In this document: in pieces, positions 52,671 to 62,118 of the stretch | Layout: each line of letters starts with the position of its first letter | Numbering within the stretch: position 1 is the first letter of the stretch | Assembly: GCF_000430645.1 (NCBI RefSeq) | Contig: NZ_KE387186.1 | Span: forward strand, 340,646-404,645 | DNA: 64,000 bases | From: Aquimarina latercula DSM 2041 | Lineage (GTDB): Bacteria; Bacteroidota; Bacteroidia; Flavobacteriales; Flavobacteriaceae | Direction: 5' to 3' | Program-made: the position numbers and the translations under genes | The notes under the pieces: model-generated | What the model was told of the DNA's origin: nothing | What the model saw: the letters and a program-made list of their open reading frames with translations, nothing else | Database searches by the model: none

Positions 52671-53276
52671 ATGACCGAGACTACCCGAAACAAAATTGCC
52701 AAAGTGTACGAACTAGTACAACGTGGCGTTGATGGAGAGCAAAAAGCAGCACAAAAAGCACTGGAACGACTGCTTAAAAAACACAATTTAAACGGGGCTC
52801 AAATTGAAAATATCCGCAAAAAGGAATACCGTTTTAAATACGGTAACCGCTTAGAGCTGATGTTGTGTTATCAGTTGGTCCGTTGTTTGTTCCCAGGAAT
52901 GGAAACCAAGCTTTATAAAGATACGTATGGCGTTCGTGAGATTGTGATCAGCTTTGAGTATTTAGATTATGTGACCTTTTCTACTGCATACGAATACTTT
53001 AGAAGGCATATGAAAGCGCAATTTAAAATCCATTGTACACCGCTTGTTAATAAGTGTCGTTCTGCTAAAACCAGAAACGAGCGACGTGAGCAGCTTCAGG
53101 ACTTGTTCTTTGGTCAATATGCCATCGCCAGTAAATTGTATGTAACAGGTGATCTTACCAAAGTTTCACATGATGAAATGAGCAAAAAGAAAATGCAGGA
53201 CCTGCAAAAACTACAATCCATTGAAGGCGGTAGCTATCATACTCAGGTAACCACAGGATTGTATTTAAATCAATAA
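52671..53276 (+). CDS. DUF2786-like phage protein
   Basis: A 201-residue protein. The N-terminal segment NKIAKVYELVQRGVDGEQKA followed by ALERLLKKHNL resembles the DUF2786 start (tentative). The remainder, with LELMLCYQLVRCLFPGMETK, is not recognised. Second base after the winged-helix gene, same operon. Confidence 0.65.
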   Translation: MTETTRNKIAKVYELVQRGVDGEQKAAQKALERLLKKHNLNGAQIENIRKKEYRFKYGNRLELMLCYQLVRCLFPGMETKLYKDTYGVREIVISFEYLDYVTFSTAYEYFRRHMKAQFKIHCTPLVNKCRSAKTRNERREQLQDLFFGQYAIASKLYVTGDLTKVSHDEMSKKKMQDLQKLQSIEGGSYHTQVTTGLYLNQ

Positions 53277-53287
53277 ATCAGGGACTT

Positions 53288-53464
53288 ATGAAGTTAAGAG
53301 ACCTTACCAGGAAATTAGTGCCTTTCCGATTGAAACTGCAATATAAAGAACATCAAAAAGGAAAGGTAATTGAAATTTATGTGCTATCGGTAAGGAATTT
53401 CGAAAAACTGAAAGCCTATGAATCACATTGCCAATACATAAAAGAATACCCAAAACCACGTTGA
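53288..53464 (+). CDS. Hypothetical phage protein (58 aa)
   Basis: A 58-codon basic product from the ATG at 53288 (MKLRDLTRKLVPFRLKLQYK) to TGA at 53462-53464. It fills an otherwise empty 238-base gap between two genes in the same direction. Not recognised; its reality rests on gene packing and amino-acid composition. Confidence 0.45.
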   Translation: MKLRDLTRKLVPFRLKLQYKEHQKGKVIEIYVLSVRNFEKLKAYESHCQYIKEYPKPR

Positions 53465-53514
53465 AAGAAATCAAAAACAAGACCAAATAAATCACTTTTA
53501 AAAACCATTTAATT

Positions 53515-54036
53515 ATGCAACAAGAATTTTTACAGTACGCCAAAGAGAGCTTAACCAATGACAATGTACCATTTACATTGACTTACGAACCACGCAAAGG
53601 CGACGGACGTGTATTAAAACAGGGGGTAAAAATACCAGGGCTTACCGAGGATTTAATTACAAAAGACTATTATTTAACGCTCACTCCTGATGTGCACAAC
53701 CAAAGAGAGCTTTGTCAGCCTTTTTATTCCTCCAAAAAATACGCTCACATTCCTGATGAAGGCTTCGAATGGTTACCTGCGGTAAAACCAAAAATCATCA
53801 GTAAGGAGGTAAATATCGTGGACTGGATGGAGCTTACTTCTAACCGTCGTACCTATGAACTTTTTACGATTGAAGATGACATCCAGGAAGGCGATATCAT
53901 CAAATTTAAATATGAAGATCAAAACGGCTGGTATTCGACGCATCGTACCGTTAGCTCTGTCAATCGTCTAGTTTGGAATGATGAGATTAGGGACGAAGAA
54001 CTGTTAATAGTCAGTTTGAGAGCAGAAAAAGAATAA
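53515..54036 (+). CDS. Hypothetical phage protein (173 aa)
   Basis: A 173-residue, mostly beta protein (VDWMELTSNRRTYELFTIED followed by DIQEGDIIKFKYEDQNGWYS). The pattern EGDIIKFKY resembles small barrel domains. No domain named. The last sizeable gene before the transcription terminator. Confidence 0.6.
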   Translation: MQQEFLQYAKESLTNDNVPFTLTYEPRKGDGRVLKQGVKIPGLTEDLITKDYYLTLTPDVHNQRELCQPFYSSKKYAHIPDEGFEWLPAVKPKIISKEVNIVDWMELTSNRRTYELFTIEDDIQEGDIIKFKYEDQNGWYSTHRTVSSVNRLVWNDEIRDEELLIVSLRAEKE

Positions 54037-54070
54037 ACTTATAAAAGTATACCAGACAAATAAATATTAA

Positions 54071-54112
54071 AAAAATGCCTTCATTACGGTTTTCCACATT
54101 GAAGGCATTTTT
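54071..54112 (+). terminator. Intrinsic terminator of the early operon
   Basis: A 13-bp stem: AAAAATGCCTTCA (54071-54083) with TGAAGGCATTTTT (54100-54112), 16-base loop, T tract at the end. Strong on the plus strand; also has an A run that could serve the minus strand. Confidence 0.9.
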
Positions 54113-54145
54113 GTACAACTTACATTTGATAAAAAATTAAACGAT

Positions 54146-54343
54146 ATGGTACATTACAGCATTGATATTGAAAAGAACAACACCAAATGGGTAGGCATGT
54201 TAAACAAGGTGGAACACTACAACATTCCCCCAAAAGGAAAGATCATCCCCGTCAAGGAAGTGGAAGCGGATAGTTATATGGATTTATACCATAAGATGTT
54301 TGAAGCTGGTTTTTTTGCCAAGATGGAACACAACCAGTTCTAA
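54146..54343 (+). CDS. Hypothetical phage protein (65 aa)
   Basis: A 65-residue protein between the terminator and the convergent tail gene. SYMDLYHKMFEAGFFAKMEH suggests one helix. Not recognised. It touches the minus-strand gene end-to-end with no gap. Confidence 0.5.
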   Translation: MVHYSIDIEKNNTKWVGMLNKVEHYNIPPKGKIIPVKEVEADSYMDLYHKMFEAGFFAKMEHNQF

Positions 54344-54850
54344 TCAAAAGAATTCTCTAATACGCCCGGTGATATTTACATCCTCTCCCTGGGCGTATTG
54401 GTATTTTTCCTTATTTCTTCCATAGTACGGAGCCTGATAACTCAATAGATACACACTTACTACCGCATCATCCCGTAGTAGTTCCTCACTAATAAGTTCC
54501 AGTTTTCCTGTATTGGGGCTTTCCAGTTCCTCTATAAGCTGATGGGTTACCTTTACAAAATCAAATAATTGCAGGGCTTTGTCTCTGGATTGACTGATGC
54601 TACTGGTATCGCGCCCCTGTTCGTACATTAGATGTAGTGTAATACTGGCAACGCCTGTAGTTCCCTGATAGGCTACGGTAAACTCAAATAATAATCCTGG
54701 TAGTCGAAAAGTTTCAAAGGCTTCGGGATTAAAATATTGACCTCTATACAAATCAATGTGTTTTAATGCGGGTATTCCTGCATTTCGATAGGTTTGTGCT
54801 GCTGCTTCGCTGGTAAGGCGTTCGATAATTGTAGTATATAATTCTTTCAT
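54344..54850 (-). CDS. Probable tail completion protein
   Basis: A 168-residue protein. Position after the gpG-like gene and tape measure, and an alpha/beta pattern (GIPALKHIDLYRGQYFNPEA, GLLFEFTVAYQGTTGVASIT), suggests a tail-terminator or completion protein such as those after Mu gpG. I do not recognise a defined family, so the role is inferred from position. It overlaps the upstream gene by 4 bases. Confidence 0.55.
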   Translation of the reverse strand: MKELYTTIIERLTSEAAAQTYRNAGIPALKHIDLYRGQYFNPEAFETFRLPGLLFEFTVAYQGTTGVASITLHLMYEQGRDTSSISQSRDKALQLFDFVKVTHQLIEELESPNTGKLELISEELLRDDAVVSVYLLSYQAPYYGRNKEKYQYAQGEDVNITGRIREFF

Positions 54851-55338
54851 TTCAGTGCGTTTTTAAATTCTCTTTCAATCATTCTCTCCACTCGTCGGAG
54901 CAATACCCCGGATTCTCCTATAAATTGTCGTTGTGGCATGGAAAGGTTCATTTTTCGGGAGTGACTGCTTACGGTTGTATTTCCGCCTTTGCGCCCCCTG
55001 GTAATCTTTCTACTATGCTCGCGAACCGTTACCGTCTTTTCAACCGTGCCCCCTTCATTGTGCAGTTCTGCGAAGGGTACATCGGTTCCAATGATAATAT
55101 GTTCTTTCCCTACGCTGATTTTACGAATGGAGCGTTTTAGGCGTCCAGTTCTGTTCATTAGGCTACCTCTGGCGCGCTCATTTTGTCTTTTTTTCCAAGG
55201 CTTGCGGGAGCTATCCACCCAATTTTTTCTAACAAAGCGTTCCTTGCTAAAATTCACTGCAATTACCGCAGCCCGTGAGGGCATGCGGTCTATGCTTTTG
55301 CTAACGGCATTTAACTTTTTGATGATATCATTTGGCAT
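54847..55338 (-). CDS. Phage virion morphogenesis protein (Mu gpG-like)
   Basis: A 163-residue protein from the ATG at 55338 (MPNDIIKKLNAVSKSIDRMP). Typical features are SMNRTG-like SLMNRTGRLKRSIRKISVGK and FAELHNEGGTVEK, as in gpG/virion morphogenesis and HK97-gp10-type proteins, and the C-terminal MPQRQFIGESGVLLRRVERM. Likely at the tail-head joining end. It begins 7 bases after the tape measure gene. An in-frame start at 55392 would run into that gene. Confidence 0.8.
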   Translation of the reverse strand: MPNDIIKKLNAVSKSIDRMPSRAAVIAVNFSKERFVRKNWVDSSRKPWKKRQNERARGSLMNRTGRLKRSIRKISVGKEHIIIGTDVPFAELHNEGGTVEKTVTVREHSRKITRGRKGGNTTVSSHSRKMNLSMPQRQFIGESGVLLRRVERMIEREFKNALK

Positions 55339-55345
55339 ACTATAA

Positions 55346-57496
55346 TTATTGTGAGGTTTCAATGGCGCGAACGGCGCGTAATGCAGTTTCAATAAACCAT
55401 TGTTCGATCTCTTGCGGATTCATTTTTGATAAGGTGGTGTTCTGGGTATTGATCCCTCCTTTATTCAGGGCTTCGATATGTACCGTGATATTTTTGGGTT
55501 GTGACGCCTTGGAGCTTACATCTCCAATTTGTGACCCTCCAACACCGCCTAAGGTTTTTCCATCGTCATTGTCTCCAGTTGGGTTGTCTGTGGGGAGTAA
55601 CCCTTTATTCTCGGCACTTTCCTCTTTTTTGTTACTTCCTTTCTTTAGCTTTATACTGATATCTTTAGCAGCATTGACCACTTCTCTGGCGTTATCGAGT
55701 GTCTGTTTTCTAAAGGCTTCTTTTTGTTGCTTTCTTCTGGCTTCCAGGGCTTGCAACTGCTTATCAGCTTCGGTTACTATTTGCCTGTTCATGGCTTCCC
55801 TAGCTGCGCTGAAATTCCCTGCCATTGCAAGTTGTACCGCTTCCTTTACTTTGGTAGCAAATGCCACCAGTCGTTGTCCTACATTTTTGATACGCAACCA
55901 CATTTTTTCAATACCGTATTTGATGGAATCCACAAAAAAGAAAAAGTTGGCTTTGGTTTGTTGCCATACTGCGGAGGCTATTTTCTTAAAAGCTTCCCAG
56001 GACTTGCCCCATCCTTCGGTTTTCTTTACCACATATATAATAGCACCTATAAGCGCACCTATAGCCATCACAACCAGTCCAATAGGATTTGCAGTTAAGG
56101 CAGCATTTAAAAGCCATTGTACGCCTGTCCATAATTTAGTCAGTCCAATAGTGGTTAAGGTAAGCCCGTTGGTAATAACCAGCTTTACAATATGGGCAGC
56201 AAACATCCCGCCTAGTACATACATTACCCGCTGGAACCGTTCCGCCCCAGCACTTCCTGATTGTATCCATTTGGTAAAGCTATTATAAGCATTATAAGAA
56301 CCTACAATCATACGATTAATAAAATCCAGTCCTCGTGCTACCAATGGTAGGATCAACTCTCCCAGTTTGGACATGGCGGTATTAAATCGGTTTTTAACAA
56401 TCTCAGCTAATACCGTTACATCGCCCTGCGCATTTTTAAGAGCTGCATCGATACTGTATTGTGAAGCGTCAAAGGCTTGTAAGGTGCTATGAAAATCATC
56501 CGCCCCAGTCTTTAGTTTCACAAAAAGGTTTCTCAGTCCTTCGGGTCCACCGATTTTATTGATCAGCTTATCAATCTGTTTTGGGGTCATTTTCTTAAAC
56601 TTGGCGGTTACTTCTCCCAGTACCGTGCCTAAATCCCGCATTTGTCCGTTACCATCATACAGGCTGATTCCTATTTTTTTAAGCCCTTTAACGGTTCCGG
56701 CTTGGGTGAGTCCCTGAAAGGCGGATTTAGTCATGGTGGCTGCGGTGGCACTGTCTTTGGCAATGGAGGTAAAGGCTGCAAATATCTTGTTAGCGGTATC
56801 AACACTTTGCCCTGCTCCGGCTGCTGCTCCTGCGTATTCAGTTTGTACTCTGGCAAGCTCATCAAAGGTAGTAATCCCTACTTGTACCGTTTTAGCATTG
56901 GATTCTAACATATGATCGATATCCCCAACGCCCAGTCCAAAGGCTTTCATTGCCTTGGTAGTGGCGTTCATACTATCGCCCAGCCCTGCACCCGTGGCAA
57001 TAGAAAAGCGTCCTACTTTTTTAAAGATGGATACGGCATCCTGTCCGTAGACTCCGGTAGCGGATTGCAGATCGTAAAAGGCGCGGGTAGAATCCTGTAA
57101 ATTTGTACCTACCTCAAAGGCTGCATCCCGTATCTGTTCTTTGTAATTACCCAGCTGCTTGGAGGACTTATCCAGGTTCAGTTGTTTGATTTGTAAAAAC
57201 TCATGATTGAATTTACGAGCTTCCACAAATCCCTTAGCCATCACCCCAGTCAGGGCGATGGCTCCTGCAATGATCAGCGCATAGGGGTTGCCCAGCAAAT
57301 CCATAGCCCGACCAAATAATGGTATTTCGTTGCGCATCGCTGCAAAGGTTTTTACCGTGTTTAGTCGTAATTTGTTTAAATGCCCGCGCATCTTCTCTGT
57401 ACCTTTTTTGATGCGCTGCTGAGTCTTCATAAGACGTTTGTTAAACAGCTTGTTTTTAAGCTCCATTAACAACTCAATTTTTGATTTTACCGCCAT
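55346..57496 (-). CDS. Phage tail tape measure protein
   Basis: A 716-residue protein. The TP901-type core covers about 120-330 (GTNLQDSTRAFYDLQSATGV, YAGAAAGAGQSVDTANKIFA). Hydrophobic segments are near 70-90 and 450-500, and there is a charged coiled tail (residues 590-650). Sets tail length and forms the tail core. Its ATG overlaps the portal-fusion stop (TAATG). A shorter tape measure than is common, about 107 nm expected at about 0.15 nm per residue (rough estimate). Confidence 0.88.
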   Translation of the reverse strand: MAVKSKIELLMELKNKLFNKRLMKTQQRIKKGTEKMRGHLNKLRLNTVKTFAAMRNEIPLFGRAMDLLGNPYALIIAGAIALTGVMAKGFVEARKFNHEFLQIKQLNLDKSSKQLGNYKEQIRDAAFEVGTNLQDSTRAFYDLQSATGVYGQDAVSIFKKVGRFSIATGAGLGDSMNATTKAMKAFGLGVGDIDHMLESNAKTVQVGITTFDELARVQTEYAGAAAGAGQSVDTANKIFAAFTSIAKDSATAATMTKSAFQGLTQAGTVKGLKKIGISLYDGNGQMRDLGTVLGEVTAKFKKMTPKQIDKLINKIGGPEGLRNLFVKLKTGADDFHSTLQAFDASQYSIDAALKNAQGDVTVLAEIVKNRFNTAMSKLGELILPLVARGLDFINRMIVGSYNAYNSFTKWIQSGSAGAERFQRVMYVLGGMFAAHIVKLVITNGLTLTTIGLTKLWTGVQWLLNAALTANPIGLVVMAIGALIGAIIYVVKKTEGWGKSWEAFKKIASAVWQQTKANFFFFVDSIKYGIEKMWLRIKNVGQRLVAFATKVKEAVQLAMAGNFSAAREAMNRQIVTEADKQLQALEARRKQQKEAFRKQTLDNAREVVNAAKDISIKLKKGSNKKEESAENKGLLPTDNPTGDNDDGKTLGGVGGSQIGDVSSKASQPKNITVHIEALNKGGINTQNTTLSKMNPQEIEQWFIETALRAVRAIETSQ

Positions 57497-60048
57497 TATC
57501 GTTGTCTTTTTTGAATGAGTAATCCGTTTCTAACCGTACTTTCTTTACTGGTCATTCCTTCCCAGTTTGTGATCTCCATATTGTTATTTCCCAGTCGGGT
57601 GTCTACTACCATCATGCGATCGTTATAAAATTTCACATAGCGCGTTTGAAAGCTTCCCTTTTTAGGGTTGTGGGAATGCAAATACACTTCATCGGGGTTT
57701 TTGAGTACTTTTTCAATATGCGGAAACAGCCGTGCCTTAGTGGTGGAATCGGTTTGCTTACTAAAGGTGTTTTTCTTCAGGATGAGCTGGCGTTTTAAGT
57801 GGTCTTTGAATCCCATAAAGTCCCCACCTTGAGAGCCGTCTACCTGGAATAATTCCGCAACATTGTTTTTACTAATAGTACTATCGATTGGCAAGGCGTC
57901 TAAATCGGCTTTAAAATCTTTCCAGTCCTTTAGCCCGTAATTGTCTTTATAGTCCATTTTTTTCAGGTTGCCGTTCAGTCCTTTTATATCGTGGTAGTAC
58001 TGCTCCTTGGTAAATACCTGCTTGGTATCCCCGCGGTTCACATCAAACTGAGAGTCCTTAAAACTATCACCGAGTAATTTTTTGGCGGTGCTTCCTTTAC
58101 TGATCACGGTATTGGACCCGCCCAAATATTGTTGGAATTCACAACGGCAGTTATACCCATTAGGCGGGAAGAGATCCATTGCTTCGGAATCGTTTAGATC
58201 GAACACTCTACCTTCTAGTAATTGGTGTTCGCTACGCACCTTGTTGTCTCCTGCGGTACTATATTGTACGAGACTAGTAACGGTGTCTTTTTCGTCCATA
58301 AAGCGTACATAATTCGCTGCGTTTTGCCCCACGGATATCGATAGGTTGTATTCTGTTTCCAGCCAGGTACGGTTAAAATCGGTGGTAATCTTTTCGGCTT
58401 CTTTGAAAAAGTCTGATTTGGAACGAATTTGCAAGGCGTCTTTATCAATGAGTAATTGCGATACGGACGCCAGGCGCGCTTCTGTTTTGGAGGTGGCAAA
58501 TTCAAACAGGTTGTGTTCCATTAGTTGCAGTGCCAAATGATCCGGTGCGTTATAGGCGATCTCCAGGCGACGTTCGCCCCATCCTTCAAAGAGCCCTTTA
58601 ACCAGTTCCCGCGCTTCCAGGGCAATTAATTGCGCACGGGCGGGTAAGGTATTATCCTCTTCCCAAACAGCGGTGAGTAATTGACGGGTTAGGTTTTTGA
58701 TGGCTTTTTCAAAAGAACCGCTGCGAGCATGAGGAAGCACTGGGCAACATTTGTCTACCGGGTAATTCGGCAATAGTACCCCGGATACCTTAGTCCTTGT
58801 CAATGCTTGGGTTATGGGAAGGGTTGGTGCCGGGCTTTTTTTTTTGCCCGTAATAGGAATACTAAAGGTCTTAGAAATCCACTCCGGGTCTACCTCATAC
58901 TCCTGCATGACCCCTTGGGTAATGGTCCAATATTCGGTAAGCTCCAGGGCGTGTCCCTGGTCAAATTCGAATTTATCATTTTTACCAATTTCAGTATAGC
59001 CCTGATTTCGTAGAATAGGCAACAGGCAATCATTCACCAAAAATGTAAGGTGTCGCTTATCGGCTACGGCAATTTTCTTATCGATATTGCGCTCATGGAC
59101 TTCACTTTGTGACTTGCTGCTCCCGTCATCGGTGAGCATGGTACCGCCTACAATGGGCTTACTAATTTCTTCATTATTACGCTTACAGAACTTATCAAAG
59201 GTCTGATAGGCATCGGTGCGGTTGGCTTCTTTGTATTCGACCTTAGAGCCTTCAGGAAACACTCCACGGGATGCCATGGCAAGCTTACGCAACATATAAT
59301 CTATTTTACTAATAGTCTCCTGATCGTACTTATTGGTAGTAGCGGTAACCATCGGAAGTCCAAACTTTTCGCAGAACTCCGCCCAGGCTTGTAATACATT
59401 ACGTTTCCAAATAAGGTTAGGTACTACATTGTTTAAAATACCCAGGTCCTTATCTTTTCCGATTTGAATGAGCCAGTTTTCAAAGTACGGATCATCATAG
59501 CGGATGCCTTCTTCTTTGGATAGGTCAGGAATCACCAGCTTTAAAACAGGTACGGTATTGCGTTGGGGGATGATCTCAAAAGAGATATGTTTCCCGCCAA
59601 AACTAGTAAACTGTAGTACCTTGGTTCCGCGCAGCTTTGCCCCGATAGCTTCTTTCAAAAACTCATAGAACCACTCCTGGCGTATAATCTCGGTAGCTTC
59701 ATCGTTAATAGTGCCGTCTTCCCTTTTAATGTAGAACTCCGTGTTTAGGGTGGCATTCTCCCGCAGTTGTATTTGCGCCTGTAGATGCCCGTCCGTCATC
59801 AGATCATTGATCAGATCATGGTATATATATAGCCGTGGTTTTTCGGGGTTCTCTGCGATCTTTATAGCTTGTCGCCACTTTTGTATATCCTTTCGGGAGC
59901 GATCCACAAAAGACTTGGTAATCTTGTTGACGATATTCATCACATCGTCAATATCTCGTTTGGTCATTTTACCAGAGGACACCCTCATATAAGGGCTTTG
60001 TTTTTTTTGCCCTGAGCCGAACGATTTTATATAGTTGTATATGTTCAT
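57496..60048 (-). CDS. Portal (gp29-like) / MuF / nuclease-toxin-like fusion
   Basis: An 850-residue fusion. Residues 1 to about 400 are a DUF935/Mu gp29-type portal (LYIYHDLINDLMTDGHLQAQ, GTMLTDDGSSKSQSEVHERN). About 430-670 is a gpF/SPP1-gp7-like head morphogenesis domain ending in the MuF signature SEAMDLFPPNGYNCRCEFQQ. The last 90 residues (about 760-850, KARLFPHIEKVLKNPDEVYL and FYNDRMMVVDTR) resemble the PBECR nuclease toxins carried by MuF proteins. Portal and gpF are separate genes in Mu. Fused domains could bring an effector into the head and then into the host. Confidence 0.8.
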   Translation of the reverse strand: MNIYNYIKSFGSGQKKQSPYMRVSSGKMTKRDIDDVMNIVNKITKSFVDRSRKDIQKWRQAIKIAENPEKPRLYIYHDLINDLMTDGHLQAQIQLRENATLNTEFYIKREDGTINDEATEIIRQEWFYEFLKEAIGAKLRGTKVLQFTSFGGKHISFEIIPQRNTVPVLKLVIPDLSKEEGIRYDDPYFENWLIQIGKDKDLGILNNVVPNLIWKRNVLQAWAEFCEKFGLPMVTATTNKYDQETISKIDYMLRKLAMASRGVFPEGSKVEYKEANRTDAYQTFDKFCKRNNEEISKPIVGGTMLTDDGSSKSQSEVHERNIDKKIAVADKRHLTFLVNDCLLPILRNQGYTEIGKNDKFEFDQGHALELTEYWTITQGVMQEYEVDPEWISKTFSIPITGKKKSPAPTLPITQALTRTKVSGVLLPNYPVDKCCPVLPHARSGSFEKAIKNLTRQLLTAVWEEDNTLPARAQLIALEARELVKGLFEGWGERRLEIAYNAPDHLALQLMEHNLFEFATSKTEARLASVSQLLIDKDALQIRSKSDFFKEAEKITTDFNRTWLETEYNLSISVGQNAANYVRFMDEKDTVTSLVQYSTAGDNKVRSEHQLLEGRVFDLNDSEAMDLFPPNGYNCRCEFQQYLGGSNTVISKGSTAKKLLGDSFKDSQFDVNRGDTKQVFTKEQYYHDIKGLNGNLKKMDYKDNYGLKDWKDFKADLDALPIDSTISKNNVAELFQVDGSQGGDFMGFKDHLKRQLILKKNTFSKQTDSTTKARLFPHIEKVLKNPDEVYLHSHNPKKGSFQTRYVKFYNDRMMVVDTRLGNNNMEITNWEGMTSKESTVRNGLLIQKRQR

Positions 60049-60104
60049 ACGTTAAAACTTTTTTATGCGCTTAGAATTGAATTTAAACAGGACTTAAACA
60101 CTCC

Positions 60105-60545
60105 TTACCATCGGTTGTCTTCGTTATCATATTCGGAATTGATGACAAACCCTATTTGTTCCGTTCCTGAGATGTCCGTAATTCTGGGTAAATCGGCGGT
60201 CTTTTTTCCAATGGTCACCTCTTTTAGCCAGTTTAAAACATCCTGATAACGATCCGAACGAAGCTTGGGGATACGCTCAGGAGCCAGCGAGGTATATAAA
60301 TGGTATAAGGTACAATCCAAAGTGATCATCACGACATAGGCGTTTCTGGGGTCGGGCTGGTCCATATCTTCCCATAGCTGGAAAATCAAATCTGTATCAT
60401 AATGCCCAAACAAATTGTTTTTGATTTGTGCAATTGCCATGTTTTCCGCGGTGAATAGTTTGGTTTCGGTATAGTCCTCTAATAAAAGGTCTTTGATTTC
60501 ATTTCGCACAATGGCGGTATAATCCTGGTCTAATAAAAATCGCAT
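60105..60545 (-). CDS. gp36-like protein (DUF1320)
   Basis: A 146-residue protein that matches Mu gp36-type proteins: FLLDQDYTAIVRNEIKDLLL at the N-terminus, then LDCTLYHLYTSLAPERIPKL. Proposed role in head completion or head-tail connection. Lies one base after the terminase gene and 56 bases before the portal fusion. Confidence 0.8.
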   Translation of the reverse strand: MRFLLDQDYTAIVRNEIKDLLLEDYTETKLFTAENMAIAQIKNNLFGHYDTDLIFQLWEDMDQPDPRNAYVVMITLDCTLYHLYTSLAPERIPKLRSDRYQDVLNWLKEVTIGKKTADLPRITDISGTEQIGFVINSEYDNEDNRW

Positions 60546-60546
60546 A

Positions 60547-62118
60547 TTAAAATCGGTTAGGGTTCATTCGTATATCTTCCATCCGCTCGGTAATCTCTGG
60601 CGGGAAATGATCAATAAAGGTGTCTTTGTTTAGTTTAGAGATCGCTCCGTGTTGGGCATCGGGGGCATCATCAGGCGTACCGCTTCCTTTTTCAAAGGCT
60701 AGCAGGTGTTCTAAATACAAGGCGGTGTCCGGGTCTTCTTTGAGGGCAGCATCTATAAAAATCCATTGACGGACATAATAACCCAGCATGGATTCGATAC
60801 GGTCTGCCTTATCTGCTTTGGGTCGTTTGTCAGCGATCACCGGAATATGATACCCCCGTTTGTCTCCTTCTACATCAAAATCATTCACAAATTCATCCAT
60901 AGCAAACAAGCCTTCGATATAATAGCGAATATTGTATTTTTCCAGCTTCCAGTCCTCATAGAGATCATAGAGCCACTCGGCAACCTGTGCACGGGAACAT
61001 TGGCGATTGAATACCTTTAATATATGATATTCCCGTCCTTTCTTCCCGATTAAAAACATGGCTTTATGATCTCCCTGGTTCTTATAGGACAAATCCCCAT
61101 ACACTACCAAGCCGTCATATTGTCGTAGTTGCAAGCGTTTTTTATAGAGAATCATTTCATTTTTAAAAATGACACCTTCTACAATATGCTTATGCATATA
61201 CTCCCGCATAAAGGATCGAAAGGGAGTATTTCGAAACTTTTTACGCCAGTAGTCCGCGGACGTTTTTTCTTTCCAGTTAGGCTCGAAATTAATTAAGTCC
61301 TTTACCGCAGGGACACTTACAATATGATGTATCACTTCATCCCCGCAATCCTTTGCCTTTTTGATGTATTGTTTATACTGGGTTTTTAGTTGGTTTATAA
61401 TGGTGTTTTTGTGGAAATTGTTGTTAGCCACCACAAAACGTTTTCGTGCTGCTCCTTCATCAAAACACCCCATTAAATCCTCCTGCACCCACTCTAAGGC
61501 TTCTCTACTCAACGCATCGTTCTTACATCGTTTTTTGGTATCGGCATCATCCACCAAGATATAGTCCGGGCGTTTGTCTTCCTCACTTTCTCCCCTGGGG
61601 GATTGCCCGATACTCATAGCAGTAAATTTCACCCCGTCTGTAGTGGTAAAATCTCCATTCATCCAGTCACCAAATTTAAAGCGTGACCCGTAGTCATTTC
61701 GAAGGCGTTGGTTGTACTGTAACTGCGCTTGTATTTTACCCAGTAGTTTTTTTGCTTTTCGGTCGGTTTGCCCGATTAAAAGCATATAAAACATATCCTT
61801 TGTAAAATACAGGTACAAAGGAATACCCATTCCTAAGTGGACAGATTTTGCACCAGAACGGTAGATTTCACCTAATAAATTGATCTCTTTATGTTGAATG
61901 ATCAGCCGTGCCATTTTTTTATGGAACCAGGCGCAGGGACTTTTGGCAAAATTCGGAAAATAATATTCGAACCATTTTACGTAATCTTTTTGCAAAGCTT
62001 TGATACGTGCGTGCTTTTGCTTGGGCGTCTCATTGATATCAATAGTGGTCGCCTGGCGTATTCTTTTGGAATGCGCTTCGTACTGGTTGAGTAATTTTTC
62101 TTTTTGAGCGTCTGTCAT
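60547..62118 (-). CDS. Terminase large subunit (Mu gp28-like)
   Basis: A 523-residue packaging motor. The N-terminal ATPase has a deviant Walker A at about 86-92 (IYRSGAKSVH) and Walker B YILVDDAD (about 186-193). The C-terminal RNase H-like nuclease starts near VVYGDLSYKNQGDHKAMFLI, with DDAPDAQHGA near the end as a likely metal site. Packages host-joined phage DNA into heads. Its ATG overlaps the small subunit stop (TAATG). Confidence 0.88.
   Translation of the reverse strand: MTDAQKEKLLNQYEAHSKRIRQATTIDINETPKQKHARIKALQKDYVKWFEYYFPNFAKSPCAWFHKKMARLIIQHKEINLLGEIYRSGAKSVHLGMGIPLYLYFTKDMFYMLLIGQTDRKAKKLLGKIQAQLQYNQRLRNDYGSRFKFGDWMNGDFTTTDGVKFTAMSIGQSPRGESEEDKRPDYILVDDADTKKRCKNDALSREALEWVQEDLMGCFDEGAARKRFVVANNNFHKNTIINQLKTQYKQYIKKAKDCGDEVIHHIVSVPAVKDLINFEPNWKEKTSADYWRKKFRNTPFRSFMREYMHKHIVEGVIFKNEMILYKKRLQLRQYDGLVVYGDLSYKNQGDHKAMFLIGKKGREYHILKVFNRQCSRAQVAEWLYDLYEDWKLEKYNIRYYIEGLFAMDEFVNDFDVEGDKRGYHIPVIADKRPKADKADRIESMLGYYVRQWIFIDAALKEDPDTALYLEHLLAFEKGSGTPDDAPDAQHGAISKLNKDTFIDHFPPEITERMEDIRMNPNRF

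Noticed and set aside
55332..56288. A 318-codon open frame on the plus strand opposite the tape measure gene.
   Set aside because: Its product is Ser/Cys/Leu-rich low-complexity sequence with no family pattern; the minus-strand frame has a clear tape measure domain and tight gene junctions.
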